Assembly (NCBI GenBank): GCA_050789255.1
Contig: JBOZRQ010000015.1
Span: 62,001 to 126,000, forward strand
Length of the DNA stretch: 64,000 bases
From: JBOZRQ01 sp050789255
GTDB lineage: Bacteria > Bacillota > Sulfobacillia > Symbiobacteriales > Symbiobacteriaceae
Direction: 5' to 3'
In this document: one piece after another, positions 33,960-42,583 of the stretch
Position numbering within the stretch: position 1 is the first letter of the stretch
Layout: every line of letters begins with the position of its first letter
The notes under the pieces: generated by a model
Database searches by the model: none
Told to the model about the DNA's origin: nothing
Seen by the model: the letters and a program-made list of their open reading frames with translations, nothing else
Position numbers and translations under genes: made by a program

Positions 33960-34406
33960 TCAGATCTGGAAGTTGAGGGTATGCTTCTCCTGCTCGGCCT
34001 TGGACTGCTCCACCAGGTCGGCCAGGGAGATTGAATCGATCACTGCTACGATTTGCCGCGTGACTTTCTCCCATACGCCATGCAGCGTGCAGTCAGCGGC
34101 GCAGTCGGGCGCCGGGTGCCCTTCCTCGGAGCAGTCGGTAAAGCCAATGGGGCCTTCCAGCACGCGAATCACGTCGCCTACCGTGATCTGCGAGGACGGG
34201 CGGGAGAGCACGTAGCCGCCCTGTGCGCCGCGGACGCTGGTAATCAGCCCCGCCTTGCGCAGCGGCGCCGCCAGCTGCTCCAGGTAGTGCTCCGAGAGCC
34301 CTTGCCGCTCGGCGATCGACTTCAAAGACACGGGACCGGTTCCCTCGTACATGGCCAGCTCAAAGAGCGCCTTGACACCATATTTCCCTTTGGTCGACAG
34401 TTTCAC
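33960..34406 (-). CDS. Rrf2-family regulator with IscR-type cysteines
   Basis: 148 residues from GTG 34406, ten bases after GGGAGG (VKLSTKGKYGVKALF is the classic Rrf2 start). The winged helix-turn-helix covers about 1-80 (SEHYLEQLAAPLRKAGLI). Unlike CymR, it has Cys92, Cys102, Cys106 and His109, the set that binds a 2Fe-2S cluster in IscR, though the spacing between the first two cysteines is wider. It leads the operon with iscS and mnmA, so it is probably a cluster-sensing autoregulator. Confidence 0.9.
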   Translation of the reverse strand: MKLSTKGKYGVKALFELAMYEGTGPVSLKSIAERQGLSEHYLEQLAAPLRKAGLITSVRGAQGGYVLSRPSSQITVGDVIRVLEGPIGFTDCSEEGHPAPDCAADCTLHGVWEKVTRQIVAVIDSISLADLVEQSKAEQEKHTLNFQI

Positions 34407-34457
34407 TGAGGTCGAGCCTCCCAATCCCGAGTTGATTAATCGGAGTTTCGTGACCAG

Positions 34458-34485
34458 TGTATCCCAGGGATCGTAAAAGTGTCAA
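34458..34485 (-). promoter_or_regulatory. Promoter of the Rrf2-iscS-mnmA operon
   Basis: TTGACA, 16-base spacer, GATACA on the minus strand. An 8-base palindrome GATTAATC (34434-34441) lies in the leader and could be part of the operator. Confidence 0.65.
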
Positions 34486-34504
34486 GCAAGTTGGTAACAG
34501 TTTT

Positions 34505-36616
34505 CTAACGTTGGCGCGGCGCCAGGGTCACATCGAGGGTGCTGCGGGCGGCGACGACGGTGCCGGCCTTCGGCTCCTGTGCGGTGACAAAGCCGCTGCC
34601 GCTGGCCTTGATGGTCAGCCCCAGCTCCCGGGCCAGCTGGCTTGCCTCGGCCAGGGAAAGCCCGGTGAAATCGGGGAGATAGAGCTTATCGACCAGCTTG
34701 GGGTCGGGGGCGGCGAAGGTGAGCTCCACGGTGCTGCCAGCCTTGATGACCGCCCCGGCCTTCTGGGACTGGACCGTGACGACGGGGCCGCCGCCGGTGA
34801 TCTTCGGCGTGAACCCGGCACGGGTGAGCCGCTCCTGCGCCCAGGCGGACGGGAGGTACATCACGTCGGGGACGACGTTGTTGGTCACCTGGGTCTGCTC
34901 GGGCTTGTCGGGCTTCTCGTTGATGTCCGGCATGATGTTCAGCGACTGCAGCACCCACGGCATGAACTCGCCGAAGAGCGGTGCGGCGACGGTGCCGCCC
35001 ATGCCCCCGTTCTTGGGCTCGTCCACCACGATCATCATGGCGACCCGCGGGTTGGACGCCGGGGCGAAACCCACGAAGTCGGCGGTGTAGCGATCCTTGA
35101 TCTTGCCGTTCTCAAACTTCTGGGCCGTGCCGGTTTTGCCGCCCACGCTGTAGTTCTTGGGCATAGCGTACGCATACCCCTGGGTAACGACATGCACCAT
35201 GATGTCCCGGACCTCTTTGGCGGTCTGCTCACTGATCACCTGGCGGCGCTGCGTTGCCGGCGTCGCCCTGACCACCTTGCCACTGGGGTCCCGGACTTCA
35301 CGCACGAGGTGCGGCTGGACGATCTTGCCGCCGTTGGCGATGGCGGAGACCGCCTGAATCATTTGGACCGGGGTGACCTCCAGGTGCTGGCCGATGTACA
35401 TGTTGGCCCAGTCGACATCAGTCTTGTCGGCGAAGGGTCCACCGAAGCGACCGGTGTCCTCGAAGGAGACGTCAAGCCCGGTGGGATCCATAAAGCCGAA
35501 GCCCTTGAGGTACTTGACGAAGGTGTCCCGCGGGATCTTCTCGCCGACCTTGATCAGGCCGACGTTGCTGGAGACCTTCATCAGGTCCGCCAGGGTCCGC
35601 GGCTCCCCGCCGTTCGTGCGAACCACCATGTCCCAGTTGAGGATGCGCGACCCCGAGCGCACGATGAACCCTTCGTCGGTGAAGGTGTCGCTGATGGTGA
35701 CCGCCTTCTCCTCCAGGGCGATGGAGCTGGTGATCGTCTTGAAGATGGAGCCGGGGGAGAACGGGGTGACCGTCCAGTTGGTGACGTTCGTCAGGTCGGG
35801 GAGCCAGGTCTTGCGGTTGCCCGGGTCCGCACCGGGGCGCATGGCCATGACCAGGAGCTCGCCGGTGTGGACGTCCATAACCAGCACGGCCGCCCGCTTG
35901 GCCTCCTCCTTCTTAACCACCTCGTCAAGGCGGGCCTCGATGCGCTGCTGCAGGTTGATATCGAGCGTCAGCTGCAGCTCGAGCCCCGGCTGGGAGGGCA
36001 CCATCTCCTTGATGGTGTCCTCGATCGGGGTGTTGGAGGGCAAAATCTCCGCCCGCACCCAGCCGGGCTGACCCCGGAGTTCCTTATCATAGAAGGCCTC
36101 CAGGCCGTATTCGCCCGCACCTTCGGAGTTGGTGTAACCGATGACTTGATTGGCCGAGGCGCCCTGCGGGTAGAAGCGCTCGGCGTCGGGCACCAGGGAG
36201 ATGCCCTCCACCCGCAGCTTGCGCACCTTGTCCGCATCCTCCTGCGCCAGGCCGCGCTTGAGCACCACCCAGCCGGAGTTCTTGTTCTTCTCCAGGGTCG
36301 CCTGCAGTTCAGCCGCAGGGATGCCCAAAACCGGCGACAGCTTGGCGGCTGCGCCAGGAATATCCTTCATTTGGCCCGGAAGCGTGTTGGCTACCACGAG
36401 GGTGTTGGGCACCGAGACAGCAAGGGTGAGCCCCTTGCGATCCACGATGGCGCCCCGCAGCGGCCTCAGCTCGACCCGGGAGAGGCGAATCTGCTCGCCC
36501 TTGAGCGTGATCTCGTCGGCCTTGACGACCTGAACCCAGCCGAGCCGGCCGACGATGACCGTGAGGACCCCGCCTACAACGAGGCGCATGAACATAGCTC
36601 GCCGACGCAACGACAT
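34505..36616 (-). CDS. Class B penicillin-binding protein with two PASTA domains (SpoVD/FtsI type)
   Basis: Peptidoglycan transpeptidase. 703 residues from ATG 36616 (GGAGGG upstream). One N-terminal membrane anchor (about 8-26), a PBP dimerisation region (about 50-210), and a transpeptidase domain with the SxxK serine Ser290, SSN at 349-351 and KTG at 494-496. Two PASTA repeats (about 575-635 and 640-703) end the protein. This plan is that of SpoVD or of FtsI/PBP2x-type division enzymes; without mraY/murE neighbours the two cannot be told apart. Confidence 0.93.
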   Translation of the reverse strand: MSLRRRAMFMRLVVGGVLTVIVGRLGWVQVVKADEITLKGEQIRLSRVELRPLRGAIVDRKGLTLAVSVPNTLVVANTLPGQMKDIPGAAAKLSPVLGIPAAELQATLEKNKNSGWVVLKRGLAQEDADKVRKLRVEGISLVPDAERFYPQGASANQVIGYTNSEGAGEYGLEAFYDKELRGQPGWVRAEILPSNTPIEDTIKEMVPSQPGLELQLTLDINLQQRIEARLDEVVKKEEAKRAAVLVMDVHTGELLVMAMRPGADPGNRKTWLPDLTNVTNWTVTPFSPGSIFKTITSSIALEEKAVTISDTFTDEGFIVRSGSRILNWDMVVRTNGGEPRTLADLMKVSSNVGLIKVGEKIPRDTFVKYLKGFGFMDPTGLDVSFEDTGRFGGPFADKTDVDWANMYIGQHLEVTPVQMIQAVSAIANGGKIVQPHLVREVRDPSGKVVRATPATQRRQVISEQTAKEVRDIMVHVVTQGYAYAMPKNYSVGGKTGTAQKFENGKIKDRYTADFVGFAPASNPRVAMMIVVDEPKNGGMGGTVAAPLFGEFMPWVLQSLNIMPDINEKPDKPEQTQVTNNVVPDVMYLPSAWAQERLTRAGFTPKITGGGPVVTVQSQKAGAVIKAGSTVELTFAAPDPKLVDKLYLPDFTGLSLAEASQLARELGLTIKASGSGFVTAQEPKAGTVVAARSTLDVTLAPRQR

Positions 36617-36652
36617 AGACCTTGATCCCTCCACGGTTCCTCTAATTAAACA

Positions 36653-36675
36653 ACCGCAGGGGGAATCCCTGCGGT
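36653..36675 (-). terminator. Terminator of the 221-residue gene
   Basis: ACCGCAGGG/CCCTGCGGT stem followed on the minus strand by TGTTTAATT. Confidence 0.82.
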
Positions 36676-36682
36676 GGGGTGT

Positions 36683-37348
36683 CTACTGGCTCCAGCCGAT
36701 CTGATCGAGGAAGCGTGCCACGAGGCCGTCGAAGCGCTGGGCCTGGGTGGCGATCCAGTGGCCGGACTTGAGCTCGGGCACCGTCATATAGCCCTCGCGA
36801 GCCTTGAAGCTGAGAAACAGCTCCCGGTCTTCGGTGTCGCTGGCGTAGAAGGAGTAGCCTGTGGTGGCGTTGCCCCAGTCCCAGGTCATGCTGAACCGCC
36901 GGTCGAGCATGGGGTCCTTCTCCACCTCTTCGATCGGGGAGAAGGCCTGGCCGACGAAGTTGAGCGGCCGGTTGCGGCGTACGGGCAGGGTGACCGAGAA
37001 GCCGGCGTCAACCCCGGCGAGGCGGAAGACCTCGGCCTCTTCCAGGATGATGGCGGCGAGCAGATGTACCTGCATGTCCGGCGGGGCGCCGGTGATCTCC
37101 AGGCGGAAGCTGTCGAGGCGGATTAGAAGGCGGCTGCCCTCAGGACCCCGCAGCTCGAGCTCCTCGTCGAAGACCTCGGTCTGGAGGCGGTCGTTCAGCC
37201 CGGCGGAGTATAGTTGGGCCCGGACCCGGTCAGCGATGCTGCGGATGCGGTCCCGGAGCGCGAAGAGTTCATCGAAGTCGATTGTCAGGCTGAGTTCCAT
37301 TTCCGGGGCCAAGTCCATCTCCTCCAGTCCCAATGGGGTCCCCCCCAT
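36683..37348 (-). CDS. Hypothetical protein, 221 residues
   Basis: Soluble protein with alternating beta and helical parts, acidic in the first half; MELSLTIDFDELFALRDRIRSI begins the recognisable body. No domain I can name. The start is uncertain: ATG 37348 has only a weak site, while TTG at about 37333 and ATG 37318 lie near GGGGGG and GGAGG. Single-gene unit with its own terminator. Confidence 0.65.
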   Translation of the reverse strand: MGGTPLGLEEMDLAPEMELSLTIDFDELFALRDRIRSIADRVRAQLYSAGLNDRLQTEVFDEELELRGPEGSRLLIRLDSFRLEITGAPPDMQVHLLAAIILEEAEVFRLAGVDAGFSVTLPVRRNRPLNFVGQAFSPIEEVEKDPMLDRRFSMTWDWGNATTGYSFYASDTEDRELFLSFKAREGYMTVPELKSGHWIATQAQRFDGLVARFLDQIGWSQ

Positions 37349-37453
37349 CTACCTAAGTCTACCCCATTTGCATGGGTTGTAAAGACCACAGGAGTTTGCC
37401 GGAAAGTAAACGAATACTCGCGCACGACCGAATCGCCGAGGAGGTGCCTATCG

Positions 37454-37894
37454 ATGCGCAGAGCGCTGCTGGCCGCCGATGCCTCCGCACACAGCCTACG
37501 GGCTGCCAAGCTGCTTGGAGACCTGGCCAGAAAGGACCCGGAGCTTATGATCACCATCCTGCATGTGGTGCCCCTGCCGGAGGTGCTGACCCCAGCGGCC
37601 GCAGCGGGGGCCCCCCTCACCTTGCCGTCGCGGCTGGAGGATTACATGAAGACCCACCTCACGGAGATCCTGCGCCTGACTGTGGAGGCGCTGGGGGTGG
37701 GCGGCGACCGGGTCAAGACCATGCACGCCATCGGCACCGCCGCCGAGTCGATCCTGACGGAGGCGAAGCACGAGCCCTACGAGATGATCGTCATGGGCCG
37801 CCGCGGGCTCTCTCCGCTCAAGGAGATGCTGCTGGGCAGCGTGAGCCAGGCCGTCCTGCACCGGGCGCATATCCCCGTGCTGATCGTGCCGTAA
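37454..37894 (+). CDS. Universal stress protein UspA
   Basis: 146 residues, ATG 37454 after GAGGAGGTG. The Rossmann-like UspA fold is shown by the start RRALLAADASAHS, and by the ATP-binding motif GRRGLSPLKEMLLGSVSQAVLHRAHIPVLIV at the C-terminus (G-2x-G-9x-G-S pattern), so it is the nucleotide-binding type. Stress-survival role, exact function not defined for the family. Its terminator is shared with the next gene. Confidence 0.93.
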   Translation: MRRALLAADASAHSLRAAKLLGDLARKDPELMITILHVVPLPEVLTPAAAAGAPLTLPSRLEDYMKTHLTEILRLTVEALGVGGDRVKTMHAIGTAAESILTEAKHEPYEMIVMGRRGLSPLKEMLLGSVSQAVLHRAHIPVLIVP

Positions 37895-37917
37895 AGATGC
37901 ATAGACGGTGGAAGTGA

Positions 37918-37943
37918 AACCCGGGGCCTGGGCGCCCCGGGTT
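37918..37943. terminator. Bidirectional terminator
   Basis: AACCCGGGGC/GCCCCGGGTT stem between uspA and the convergent lipoprotein gene. Confidence 0.85.
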
Positions 37944-37945
37944 GT

Positions 37946-38410
37946 TCATTCAGCGTCCAACCGGTTGAGTACCTCGCCGGTCTCGGCGTCCACCCAGATC
38001 CAGCCGCTGTGGGTGCCGAGCTTCCAGAAAATCGGGCTCTGGCGCCCGTTTTTGCTGCCCTGGAAGACCTGGAGGCTCGCGTCCTGGATGGCGTGAGCCG
38101 GGAAGTTCTGCTCCTTGGCGATCTCCTTGGCTCGCTCCGCCGAGATCAGCTTGTCTGCGTACTGGTGCCGGATCACCGTGGTGTAGACCCAGGCGATCAG
38201 CTCCCGGCCTTCCTGATCTTTGCCATAGATGACGTGAACGGTGGGCGGCGCGGTGTACTTGTCGGTCCGAGTGACCTCCACAATGGGCGAATCCGCCTTC
38301 GCCATGTTGACGGCTTGGTCCACCGGAATCTGGTGGCCAAGGCCGGTCACTTCCGGCGCCTTTGCGCACGCAGTGAGGAGTAGGAGTGACGCAAGCATCC
38401 AGATTCGCAC
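37946..38410 (-). CDS. Small lipoprotein
   Basis: 154 residues from GTG 38410, eight bases after AAGGGGG. The signal peptide ends in a lipobox LLTAC, so it is lipid-anchored outside the membrane. The mature part has a cystatin- or PepSY-like alternation of helix and strands, with SGWIWVDAETGEVLNRL at the end, a closing phrase common in PepSY and DUF5590-type proteins. Exact family not certain. Confidence 0.72.
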   Translation of the reverse strand: MRIWMLASLLLLTACAKAPEVTGLGHQIPVDQAVNMAKADSPIVEVTRTDKYTAPPTVHVIYGKDQEGRELIAWVYTTVIRHQYADKLISAERAKEIAKEQNFPAHAIQDASLQVFQGSKNGRQSPIFWKLGTHSGWIWVDAETGEVLNRLDAE

Positions 38411-38522
38411 GGCAGGCACCCCCTTTGGTCAGCTAGACGGGGGGTCTCGAATCGTGGTTGCACTCGCCGTTGAAGCAAACACTGCGGGAGACTATAAGGT
38501 CATGCGCGACGAGTAAAGACTG

Positions 38523-39038
38523 TTAAGGTCCTATTGCGTCGTACGCATCTCCCAACCCTTCGAAGGAGTCATCGAGCCACCAAAAGTACCTTCCACGGCT
38601 GTTCAGCGCCCTCTTCAAGAGATCCGTAAAGCTGGATGCAACCACTGGACTCTGTCCGATGAATGTATGGGTCTCCCAGAAACTCTCATAGCATCTTCCC
38701 CACCGTTCTGGGGCAAGGTCGATGGAGACATAGTTACCATTATGCAGGTCAGCAATCAGAAACCAGGAATATGACGGATGTCCTTGACCTTCAACACCTC
38801 GAATCACGACATTAGCTCGCCTAGCTAGATCGATTCCCAAGATATGGACAGGGTATTCTGCCTCTTCGAAGAGATGGACACCGTTGCACACGGACCAGAA
38901 CTCCTTCAAATCTGCAGGCAGAACAACGCCATACTGGGCTTCAAACTGATCGGGTGATAAGCCAGGAGCAGACTTTTCGGTCGAGCAACCGTCCATTTGT
39001 GCGATGAGGTCAAGAAGGCGTTGCAGTTCAGACACCAT
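38523..39038 (-). CDS. SUKH-family (SMI1/KNR4-like) immunity-type protein
   Basis: 171 residues from ATG 39038 with AGGGGGGG upstream. SUKH features: a Gly-rich GLSPDQFEAQYGVVLPADLKEFWSVCNG block near 25-55, the VHLF and YSWFLIADLHNGNYVSIDL strands, and a C-terminal helix (SSFTDLLKRAL). SUKH proteins usually neutralise a toxin encoded just upstream. The gene is AT-richer than its neighbours, a sign of transfer. Immediately upstream only a short toxin-like remnant is found (39028-39198). Confidence 0.83.
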   Translation of the reverse strand: MVSELQRLLDLIAQMDGCSTEKSAPGLSPDQFEAQYGVVLPADLKEFWSVCNGVHLFEEAEYPVHILGIDLARRANVVIRGVEGQGHPSYSWFLIADLHNGNYVSIDLAPERWGRCYESFWETHTFIGQSPVVASSFTDLLKRALNSRGRYFWWLDDSFEGLGDAYDAIGP

Positions 39039-39198
39039 CAGGCCCCCCCTTAACCTCTTCGTAGCTGACGGAGGTCCAGTCAACCTTGGGACCTATCCAA
39101 GTTCCGGTCTTCTCGAAGGCCCACTGGTTATGGACAGCGTAACCCAGCGCCGTAAACCCAAACAGTGGGCAGATCCCATTGCCCGGCCCAAGTGAATC
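39028..39198 (-). pseudogene. Possible C-terminal remnant of a toxin gene
   Basis: A 56-codon open stretch between stops, with no ATG/GTG/TTG start, overlapping the SUKH start by 11 bases. It reads NGICPLFGFTALGYAVHNQW and on to WTSVSYEEVKGG, which looks like real protein rather than a random frame. Overlap with an immunity gene is the usual place for a toxin's 3' end. Family not recognised. Confidence 0.35.
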
Positions 39199-39211
39199 TC
39201 ACGCGGCTCTG

Positions 39212-39928
39212 TTACTGCCCCTCCTCAAAGATAAGGGCGCCGAGGCCGGGGAGGCCCTCCGAGGTCACGAGGCGGTCCTCGGTGTAGTAGCTGTAGGTGG
39301 CGCCCTGGCGGAGGGCGTCGGCGGCGGCCTTGAGGGAACGGACGCGGATGATGGGGGCGAAGATGCCCGCTGGCTTTTCGCCGGCGAAGTGGGCGGCGGC
39401 CCCGGTGCCGAGGGAGGCCGTGGCGACGGTGATGCGCTGCCCGCCGCTCAAGGGAATGTCCCGTGCGGTGATGCCCAGGATGTTGTCCTCGAACGGCTCT
39501 CCGGCCTTGGCGCCGAGGGCCTCTTCGTAGATGGGGACGGCGGCGTTCAGGTCCTTGACGATGACCATCACCCCGGCGAGGCCGATGGCCGTGTTGGCGT
39601 GCTGGACGACGGCCCGGGCACGGTCGGGCTCCATGGCATCCTGCGGGCGCAGCGGCACGGGCGGGCTGATCACTTCGGGCAGCACCGCGGAGAGCGTCTG
39701 GGCGAAGATGGCGGCGGCAGGGTCGGGATCGGGACTGCGCAGGGTGAAGCGGGACCACTCCCAGGCGTAGCCCTCCTGGCGCAGCTCAAGATAGCCATCC
39801 TCGAACACGGCCCGCAGCTCTGTCGGACTGTCGCCCCGGCTGATGGTGAAACCCAGGCGCTGCTGTAAGTAGAGCGCCGCGTCCCGCAGGGTGAGCCCAG
39901 CGGCAGAGACATGGTTGATGGTGTACAC
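39212..39928 (-). CDS. VOC (glyoxalase-type) superfamily protein
   Basis: 238 residues from GTG 39928, following GGAGG. Two VOC modules of the beta-alpha-beta-beta-beta type: residues about 1-75 and 120-235, the second starting VMVIVKDLNAAVPIYEEALG, a standard VOC opening. Metal ligands are not obvious, so binding or resistance roles are as likely as catalysis. Single gene just downstream of the MoxR-DUF58-DUF4129 operon, 17 bases after its last stop. Confidence 0.8.
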   Translation of the reverse strand: MYTINHVSAAGLTLRDAALYLQQRLGFTISRGDSPTELRAVFEDGYLELRQEGYAWEWSRFTLRSPDPDPAAAIFAQTLSAVLPEVISPPVPLRPQDAMEPDRARAVVQHANTAIGLAGVMVIVKDLNAAVPIYEEALGAKAGEPFEDNILGITARDIPLSGGQRITVATASLGTGAAAHFAGEKPAGIFAPIIRVRSLKAAADALRQGATYSYYTEDRLVTSEGLPGLGALIFEEGQ

Positions 39929-39945
39929 AGGGTAACCTCCGAAGA

Positions 39946-41421
39946 CTACCGTTTGCGGGACAGGGCCTGGGTGATGGCGATCCAGGCCCGGCGGGCGGTG
40001 CCCGCCTGGGTTGGGTCGACGGGCTCGGCGCCGTACCTGGCCGCCTCGTAGGCCCGGGCCAGGCGCTCCGCCTCTTCCGCCTGCTCGGGCAGGGCGCCGC
40101 CCAGCTGCCGGGCGAACTCGGCGGCGGTGGCGGCGGGCGCCCGGCCCAGCCGCCGGCGGGCCGCCTCGGCCTGAAGGCGGGCGAAGAAGTAGCGCACGGC
40201 GGCCCGGGGGTCCGTGGGCGCCCTGCCTGTGAAGGGCAGGTAGCGCCCAAGGGGACCCGCCTCGCTGAGGGCGCCCTCCAGCGCTGCGGCAGGCACCGCC
40301 AGCGCACTGCGGGCAGCGCCGAACAGGGCGCCGAGCAGGGCCAGCCAGAGCGCGGCGAGCGCTGAGAGCCAGGCCAGGATACCCCGCAGCTCCTCCTTGC
40401 CCGCCCGCTCAGCCAGCTGCCGGGCGGCCCGGGTGAGGACCCACGCTACCAGGGCCACGATGACGGCTGCGACCAGGCCAATCAGTAGCTTTCCCAACCA
40501 CGCCGGCCATTGGATCGCGTCGCCCGATAGCTGCCGGAGCGCCTCCACCATGGGGTCCTTCGGCGGGGGTTCGTTCATCGTTGGGCCCGGGGGCAGGTCC
40601 AGCCGGGTTGGCGCCTTCTTGCCCACGCCCAGCAGGCGTTCGACGGGCAGCCGCGGGCCGGCCGGGAGAACCAGGGCCAGCAAGACCGGCACGAGCAGGA
40701 TCGGCAGGGCATGCCGCATCCAGCCATGAATCACCGCGGGCGGTGGGGTCAGCCCCTCCTGCGCCCAGGTCACCTGCTGGCGGAGCCGGGCTGCGACGAG
40801 CAGGGCGCCGGCGGTGGCGAGGGCCAGAATCAGCAGGCCGGCGGAGGCGCCTGTGAAGCCCCAGAATCCACCGGTGCCTTGCGCCCAGTCGGCCACGCCG
40901 GTCACCAGCCCCACCGCTCCCAGCATCCCCAGGAGGTGGGTCCGAATCGTATCGTACGCCTCGCCGTGGTCGTTGTGTTTCTTGCCCTCCGTGCCCAGCC
41001 TGGCCTCCGACCTGGCAGTGGCAGGGTGCAGGGGCCTGACCATGGCGGCAATCCGCTGTCCGAACCACCAGGCCCAGGCCAGGAGCCCGAAGCCGAACCA
41101 GGTGCCAAAGTTGTCGAAGCCTCCGGCAGGAAGGGACGACAGCCACCCGACGAGCAAGGCCATCACGGCTGCCTCTACCCAGCGAATCTGCTGCGGCAGG
41201 TCCACCTCCCGCACAAAGAAGATGGTGGTGACGAGGTAGGACTCCAGGGCCGTGAGAAAGGCCCAGACGCCGAGCAGGGGCAGGAAGGCAAAGCCTTCGA
41301 CCCCGCGGAAGGCGGCGCCGAGGGAGCCAGCCGCAGCGGCGACCGCCACCATGAGGAGAAAGGGCAGAGTCACATCGGCAGTGGGGTCGAGTTCAATGCC
41401 GCGAAGGCGCTTGTTCGTCAT
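39946..41421 (-). CDS. Membrane protein with C-terminal DUF4129 domain
   Basis: 491 residues from ATG 41421, overlapping the DUF58 stop as ATGA and preceded by GGGGAGG. About seven to eight hydrophobic segments (roughly 20-40, 45-60, 85-105, 110-130, 175-190, 200-220, 245-260, 315-335, 355-380), then a cytoplasmic helical DUF4129 domain (about 410-490; AVRYFFARLQAEAARRRLGR, TAAEFARQL). In many bacteria the third gene of this operon is a transglutaminase-DUF4129 fusion; here no transglutaminase triad is visible. Confidence 0.8.
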   Translation of the reverse strand: MTNKRLRGIELDPTADVTLPFLLMVAVAAAAGSLGAAFRGVEGFAFLPLLGVWAFLTALESYLVTTIFFVREVDLPQQIRWVEAAVMALLVGWLSSLPAGGFDNFGTWFGFGLLAWAWWFGQRIAAMVRPLHPATARSEARLGTEGKKHNDHGEAYDTIRTHLLGMLGAVGLVTGVADWAQGTGGFWGFTGASAGLLILALATAGALLVAARLRQQVTWAQEGLTPPPAVIHGWMRHALPILLVPVLLALVLPAGPRLPVERLLGVGKKAPTRLDLPPGPTMNEPPPKDPMVEALRQLSGDAIQWPAWLGKLLIGLVAAVIVALVAWVLTRAARQLAERAGKEELRGILAWLSALAALWLALLGALFGAARSALAVPAAALEGALSEAGPLGRYLPFTGRAPTDPRAAVRYFFARLQAEAARRRLGRAPAATAAEFARQLGGALPEQAEEAERLARAYEAARYGAEPVDPTQAGTARRAWIAITQALSRKR

Positions 41422-42581
41422 CCGACCACCACCTCCCCAGTCCGGCTCTCCGAGAGCGCCCAGACCTGGTAGCCTGCCCGCCGACCCGACTCGCCATCGG
41501 TGACGAAGAGCAGCACCTGCTGGCCGCCGTGGGCGAGCCTGGCGCACAGCGCCGCCACCGCCGGGGTCTCCCGGGGCGTGATCAGGCAGAGCAGAGCGCC
41601 CCACGGCAGGTGCTGCGCCTCCGCCATCACGGCCTGGGTGAAGGGGAGCGTGGGCGCCGCCTCCACGCGGGCCAGCAGCTCCAGAATCTCCATGACGGCG
41701 CCCCGCCCCTGCCGAAGCGGCAGCCGCAGCGGAGCGCCGGCGCCCTGCTCCCGGTCGGGATCCACGCCCGTCGCCAGGAAAGCGACCTGCTGCTTCTGCT
41801 CCACCAGGTAGTGGCTCAGCGAGGCAGCCGCCGTGATTGCGAGTTCGGATTGGAGCCAAAAGGACTTGGGGTCATACTCGCCCTGATTCAGGTTGACCGC
41901 CACAAGGCAGGGCAGCAGCATGGCGTGCCGGAACTGCTTGACCACCAGCTCCCCGGCCCTCGCCGTGGCCGTCCAGTGGATGCGTTTCATGGAGTCGCCG
42001 GGTTCGTAGGGCCGGGTGCCCGCCAGCCAGGCCGGGTCCTCAAAGAGCCGGCGGCGGGTGGCCAGGTCGCCCATCGGGAGGCGGGCGGGCAGGCCCAGCT
42101 CGGGCAGGGGTGAGACCCGCGGGTAGACGGTCACCTTCTTGGTCCCCTGGATCCGCCCGTGCCACCGGCTCAGGCCGAAGGCATCGCCGGAGGAGAAGCC
42201 GAGCGGCCCGACCTCGAAGCGCCCCCGCCTGACCCCGGTCAGGCTGTACTCCACTTCCGTGCTCTGCCCGGGCTTCAGTGCGAGCACACCGGAGAGCGGC
42301 CCTGCGGCCATCGGCTGGGGGCGGCTCTCTTCATATTGTAGCCAGGGAATCGACAGGCCGGTTGGGTTGCGGAAGCGCAGGCGGACCGTGACGCTCTCCC
42401 CCAGGAAGATGCGGTCGTCGGACAGGGTCCGCTCGACCTCCACGCGCCGCATGGCGGTTTGAAGGGCGTAGGAGGCCAGCAGGTAGACCCCGCCCAGCAG
42501 GTAGAGCGCTGTGTAGAAGGGGCGCCCCGGAATAAGCAGCGCCCCGGCCAAGTACAACCATAGGTACGCTGACGCCGACAT
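41418..42581 (-). CDS. DUF58 protein
   Basis: 387 residues. Two N-terminal membrane segments (about 5-35), a beta-rich domain (about 45-170), then the DUF58 signature GTRPYEPGDSMKRIHWTATAR near 190-210, and a von Willebrand A-like C-terminal part. DUF58 proteins act with MoxR ATPases, probably in assembly or maturation of metal- or envelope-associated complexes. Starts two bases after the MoxR stop on the minus strand; co-transcribed. Confidence 0.92.
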   Translation of the reverse strand: MSASAYLWLYLAGALLIPGRPFYTALYLLGGVYLLASYALQTAMRRVEVERTLSDDRIFLGESVTVRLRFRNPTGLSIPWLQYEESRPQPMAAGPLSGVLALKPGQSTEVEYSLTGVRRGRFEVGPLGFSSGDAFGLSRWHGRIQGTKKVTVYPRVSPLPELGLPARLPMGDLATRRRLFEDPAWLAGTRPYEPGDSMKRIHWTATARAGELVVKQFRHAMLLPCLVAVNLNQGEYDPKSFWLQSELAITAAASLSHYLVEQKQQVAFLATGVDPDREQGAGAPLRLPLRQGRGAVMEILELLARVEAAPTLPFTQAVMAEAQHLPWGALLCLITPRETPAVAALCARLAHGGQQVLLFVTDGESGRRAGYQVWALSESRTGEVVVG

Positions 42582-42583
42582 GG

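Noticed and set aside
34457..36625. A 722-codon open frame opposite the penicillin-binding protein gene
   Set aside because: The real gene on the minus strand has all catalytic motifs; the opposite frame is rich in Gly, Asp, His and Leu as expected from the antisense of GC-rich codons.
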